Positions 61,511 to 64,000 of a stretch of DNA of 64,000 bases are shown one piece after another. The position numbers and the translations under genes are program-made. How positions within the stretch are numbered: the stretch's first letter is position 1; the number at the start of each line of letters is the position of its first letter. The DNA is from Arabidopsis thaliana (taxonomy: Eukaryota; Streptophyta; Magnoliopsida; Brassicales; Brassicaceae), in NCBI RefSeq assembly GCF_000001735.4, contig NC_003076.8, positions 3,286,001 to 3,350,000 of the forward strand, written 5' to 3'. The notes under the pieces are model-generated. The model was not told the origin of the DNA. It made no database searches and saw nothing but the letters and a program-made list of their open reading frames with translations.

Positions 61511-62657
61511 ATGGAGTGGGAGAAATGGTACTTAGATGCGGTTCTTGTGCCAAGTGCTTTACTTATGATGTTTGGTTACCACATCTATTTGTGGTATAAG
61601 GTTCGAACCGATCCTTTCTGCACCATTGTTGGTACAAATTCCCGCGCCCGTCGATCTTGGGTAGCAGCCATCATGAAGGTAGTTATATTACTCAAAAACG
61701 ATATATATCCCGAAATAATCTTTCAAAAATCTTGTGTTAAGTGATTGTAGTAACTAGTAAGTAGTAATTACTAATTAATCATCATATTAGCGAAAGTAAT
61801 TAGCTTCATTGAACATATATACCATAATGTTTACTAACTGCAATTTTTCTATGAAAATTGCTTATGCAAAAACTTAGTATAGGTGTCGGCCCAAAATTTT
61901 ATTAAGTCCGTATGAATACAAAATAAATAAATTTGCATGCATATTTGGCCAATAAGAGACTATAAATCCATACAATGTCATAATATCTCTATGTATACAT
62001 CATTAACTTTCTTCATATATATGTACACAGTATATACATAGAATTACTTCTCAAATAGTAACAATATACTGTGTCTTTGTTCAGGACAACGAGAAGAAGA
62101 ACATCTTAGCGGTACAAACACTACGAAACACGATAATGGGAGGGACGTTAATGGCAACCACTTGCATCCTCCTCTGCGCAGGTCTCGCTGCCGTTTTAAG
62201 CAGTACTTATAGCATCAAGAAACCTTTAAACGACGCCGTATATGGAGCTCATGGTGACTTCACTGTTGCACTCAAATACGTAACCATCCTCACAATCTTC
62301 CTCTTCGCCTTCTTCTCTCATTCTCTCTCCATTCGCTTCATCAACCAAGTCAACATCCTTATTAACGCTCCTCAAGAACCTTTTTCTGATGATTTCGGCG
62401 AAATAGGAAGCTTTGTGACTCCCGAGTATGTCTCTGAACTACTCGAGAAAGCTTTCTTGCTCAATACGGTAGGTAATAGGCTGTTCTACATGGGCTTGCC
62501 TTTGATGCTATGGATCTTTGGGCCTGTGCTTGTGTTCTTGAGCTCTGCTTTGATAATCCCTGTTCTTTATAACCTCGACTTCGTGTTTTTGTTGAGCAAT
62601 AAGGAGAAGGGTAAAGTCGATTGCAATGGAGGTTGTGATGACAACTTCTCGCCTTAA
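61511..62657 (+). CDS. DUF599 membrane protein, 246 aa
   Basis: Exons 61511-61678 and 62085-62657 join in frame to 246 aa. Hydrophobic segments lie at about residues 9-29, 75-97, 115-138 and 190-225, so it should be a four-pass membrane protein. Family landmarks are YHIYLWYKVR, SRRxWV-like RARRSWV, and IRFINQVNILIN. The DUF599 family occurs in plants and its biochemical role is unknown. I recall this locus as AT5G10580. The protein has no signal peptide or transit peptide that I can see. Its own TATA box lies at 61395-61402. No neighbour suggests a pathway. Confidence 0.9.
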
Positions 62658-63354
62658 TTATCTGTTGATGTTGAATTCGAATAATGATAAAGCTGTTTGT
62701 TATTACTGATTTACTAGTCTAAAAAGTCTTTCGATTTACTCTTTTCAAAGCTTACCAAAAAAAAAATGTACTAGATCCGAGTCTTTTTTTAATTTTTAAT
62801 TTTTTTTCCTGGTGAAGATATTCATGATCTGCTATATATAATTAGTAAAAGTTCCATGGATAGTCAAAATGGAAATTAATTAACAAAACTATCTTTTTTA
62901 TAAAATTTTTTATTACTATGCTGCTAACAAGTAACAATGATGCGACCATCCTTAGTCCCTTACACTTGATTCGTCTATTATTTTTTCTAATTCAAATGTC
63001 AATTTTTTAATGGCACAGATACTCGTTTTCAAGTCAATGGAGTGATACTCATCTGAATTGGTCGTGTCTTTTTCCTTTATATTAGCCCTATCAGCGGCTT
63101 TAATAATTATAACAGACATTATTATATTGATGATTATTGGGATCCAATGAAGAAAGCGCGGATCACCAAGTTTTTGATCATTGGTATATGCGATTCATCC
63201 ATTTCATAACGGATAATCATTCTTACGCGATGATCTGCTGAGAGTGTGACAATTATTTGATCGTTTACGCTATGTTCCTTAACCTGGTCATAAACAACGG
63301 TATATATATATATATGCGTTACCTTAACTACTTCACAAGCAAGGTTTCAACTTT
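62658..63354. other. Convergent intergenic region after the DUF599 gene
   Basis: AT-rich DNA with a (TA)n run at 63301-63315. It holds the 3' UTRs of the DUF599 gene and of the minus-strand gene at the window end. No further gene is supported. Confidence 0.55.
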
Positions 63355-64000
63355 TCAAGTAAGGAATTCACTCACCGTAGTCTCTGCAATACCAAAATCA
63401 TCCAACAAGCTCATCGATAAGTAATCTTTTTTGCGCCAGTGAATTTGAACATCTGAAATAGTATCCATCATTTTAAATAGCTATCACCTAGGCATAATTT
63501 TCTAATAAACACGAATTCACAAAAGCGTAAATAGATATATTTGAATATACAAGTAGATTACCGGAGTTTTCAAGTATGGATATGATGACGTTGCTAACCT
63601 CCGAAGTTATGTTCATCATCTGCACCATAAATTACTTGTAAGAATTAACTCCGAGTGATCATTCACTTTTATACTTTTCATAAATACAAAAATAAAACAA
63701 GACAATACTTTTCTTGTTCCTGACACAGAAAGCCTTCCGAGAAGAAGTGCAAATGAAGGTGACGAAACATGAGGAGCTTCTTTGAGTACTAAAGCATGAT
63801 GAGGAGGTTCAATGTTTTTTGAGTATGGGAAGAAAATGCAGTAGATATTGCCTGTGTCAAGCTCTATCCATGGCTCTTCAATATAACATATATTCATGAG
63901 AGTCAAATTAAAGCAAGATCATGCATATATATACATTTGTTCACTGCAAAAATGTAAAGGTAAGAATCATGCATACCCTATAAATGGAAGTTCCACTTGG
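63355..64000 (-). CDS. Unidentified multi-exon gene, 3' part (partial)
   Basis: Three exons chain in frame on the minus strand: about 63709-63873 (PWIELDTGNIYCIFFPYSKN then SFALLLGRLSVSGTRK), 63562-63619 (MMNITSEVSNVIISILENS) and 63355-63452 (VQIHWRKKDYLSMSLL to a stop at 63355-63357 after SEFLT). Each uses GT...AG borders and the phases agree (0, then 1). A further exon probably ends near 63976 with a GTATGC donor and runs off the window. The peptide is hydrophilic, with no transmembrane segment or motif I recognise, so I give no function. The exact acceptor of the 63873 exon is uncertain by a few bases. A pseudogene is possible, but the open phases argue against it. Confidence 0.55.

Noticed and set aside
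63215..63260. C/D-like motifs (GATGATC followed by CTGA)
   Set aside because: The boxes are only a few bases apart, too close for a guide RNA.

Overview
This window is a plant nuclear segment that I recognise as Arabidopsis thaliana chromosome 5, the neighbourhood of loci AT5G10450 to about AT5G10590. The support is AT-rich DNA, short introns with GT...AG borders, and predicted proteins that match known Arabidopsis families at their expected lengths. Locus names and published functions come from memory. Gene structures were read from the sequence by joining exons and checking reading frame.

Layout, left to right: the 5' end of the 14-3-3 gene GRF6 (minus, cut by the window edge); a tRNA-Ser(GCT) (minus); a HAD-family hydrolase (plus, 7 coding exons, 306 aa); the kinesin-like chloroplast-movement gene KAC1/KCA1 (minus); the very-long-chain fatty acid dehydratase PAS2 (minus); the plastid mechanosensitive channel MSL2 (minus); the actin-binding NET2C (plus); an 8 kb gene-poor stretch; the AP2 transcription factor AIL6/PLT3 (plus, 8 coding exons including a 9-nt micro-exon); the ROP-binding kinase RBK1 (minus); a tRNA-Arg(CCT) (plus); the lectin receptor kinase LecRK-IX.1 (minus, no intron); the thimet oligopeptidase TOP2 (plus, 17 exons, 701 aa); the bromodomain protein GTE2 (minus, 581 aa); the GH3 glycosidase BXL6 (minus); bHLH61 (plus, 315 aa); a probable H/ACA snoRNA gene (plus); a 4 kb gene-poor stretch; a DUF599 membrane protein (plus, 246 aa); and the 3' part of an unidentified minus-strand gene.

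The genes do not form a pathway. As I recall, most have a paralogue in similar order near AT5G65430-AT5G65640 (GRF8, KAC2, AIL7, LecRK-IX.2, TOP1, GTE7, bHLH93), so the block looks like one side of an ancient whole-genome duplication.

The items most worth a second look are: a perfect 43-bp inverted repeat with a 15-nt loop in the desert before AIL6; an H/ACA-like two-hairpin RNA behind a Site II / TATA / telo-box promoter after bHLH61; two GC-AG introns (PAS2 and TOP2) forced by reading frame; an out-of-frame uORF overlapping the GTE2 start; three tiny uORFs plus GA/CT repeats before AIL6; and the degenerate motor domain of KAC1. No CRISPR array, prokaryotic mobile element or intact transposon was seen.
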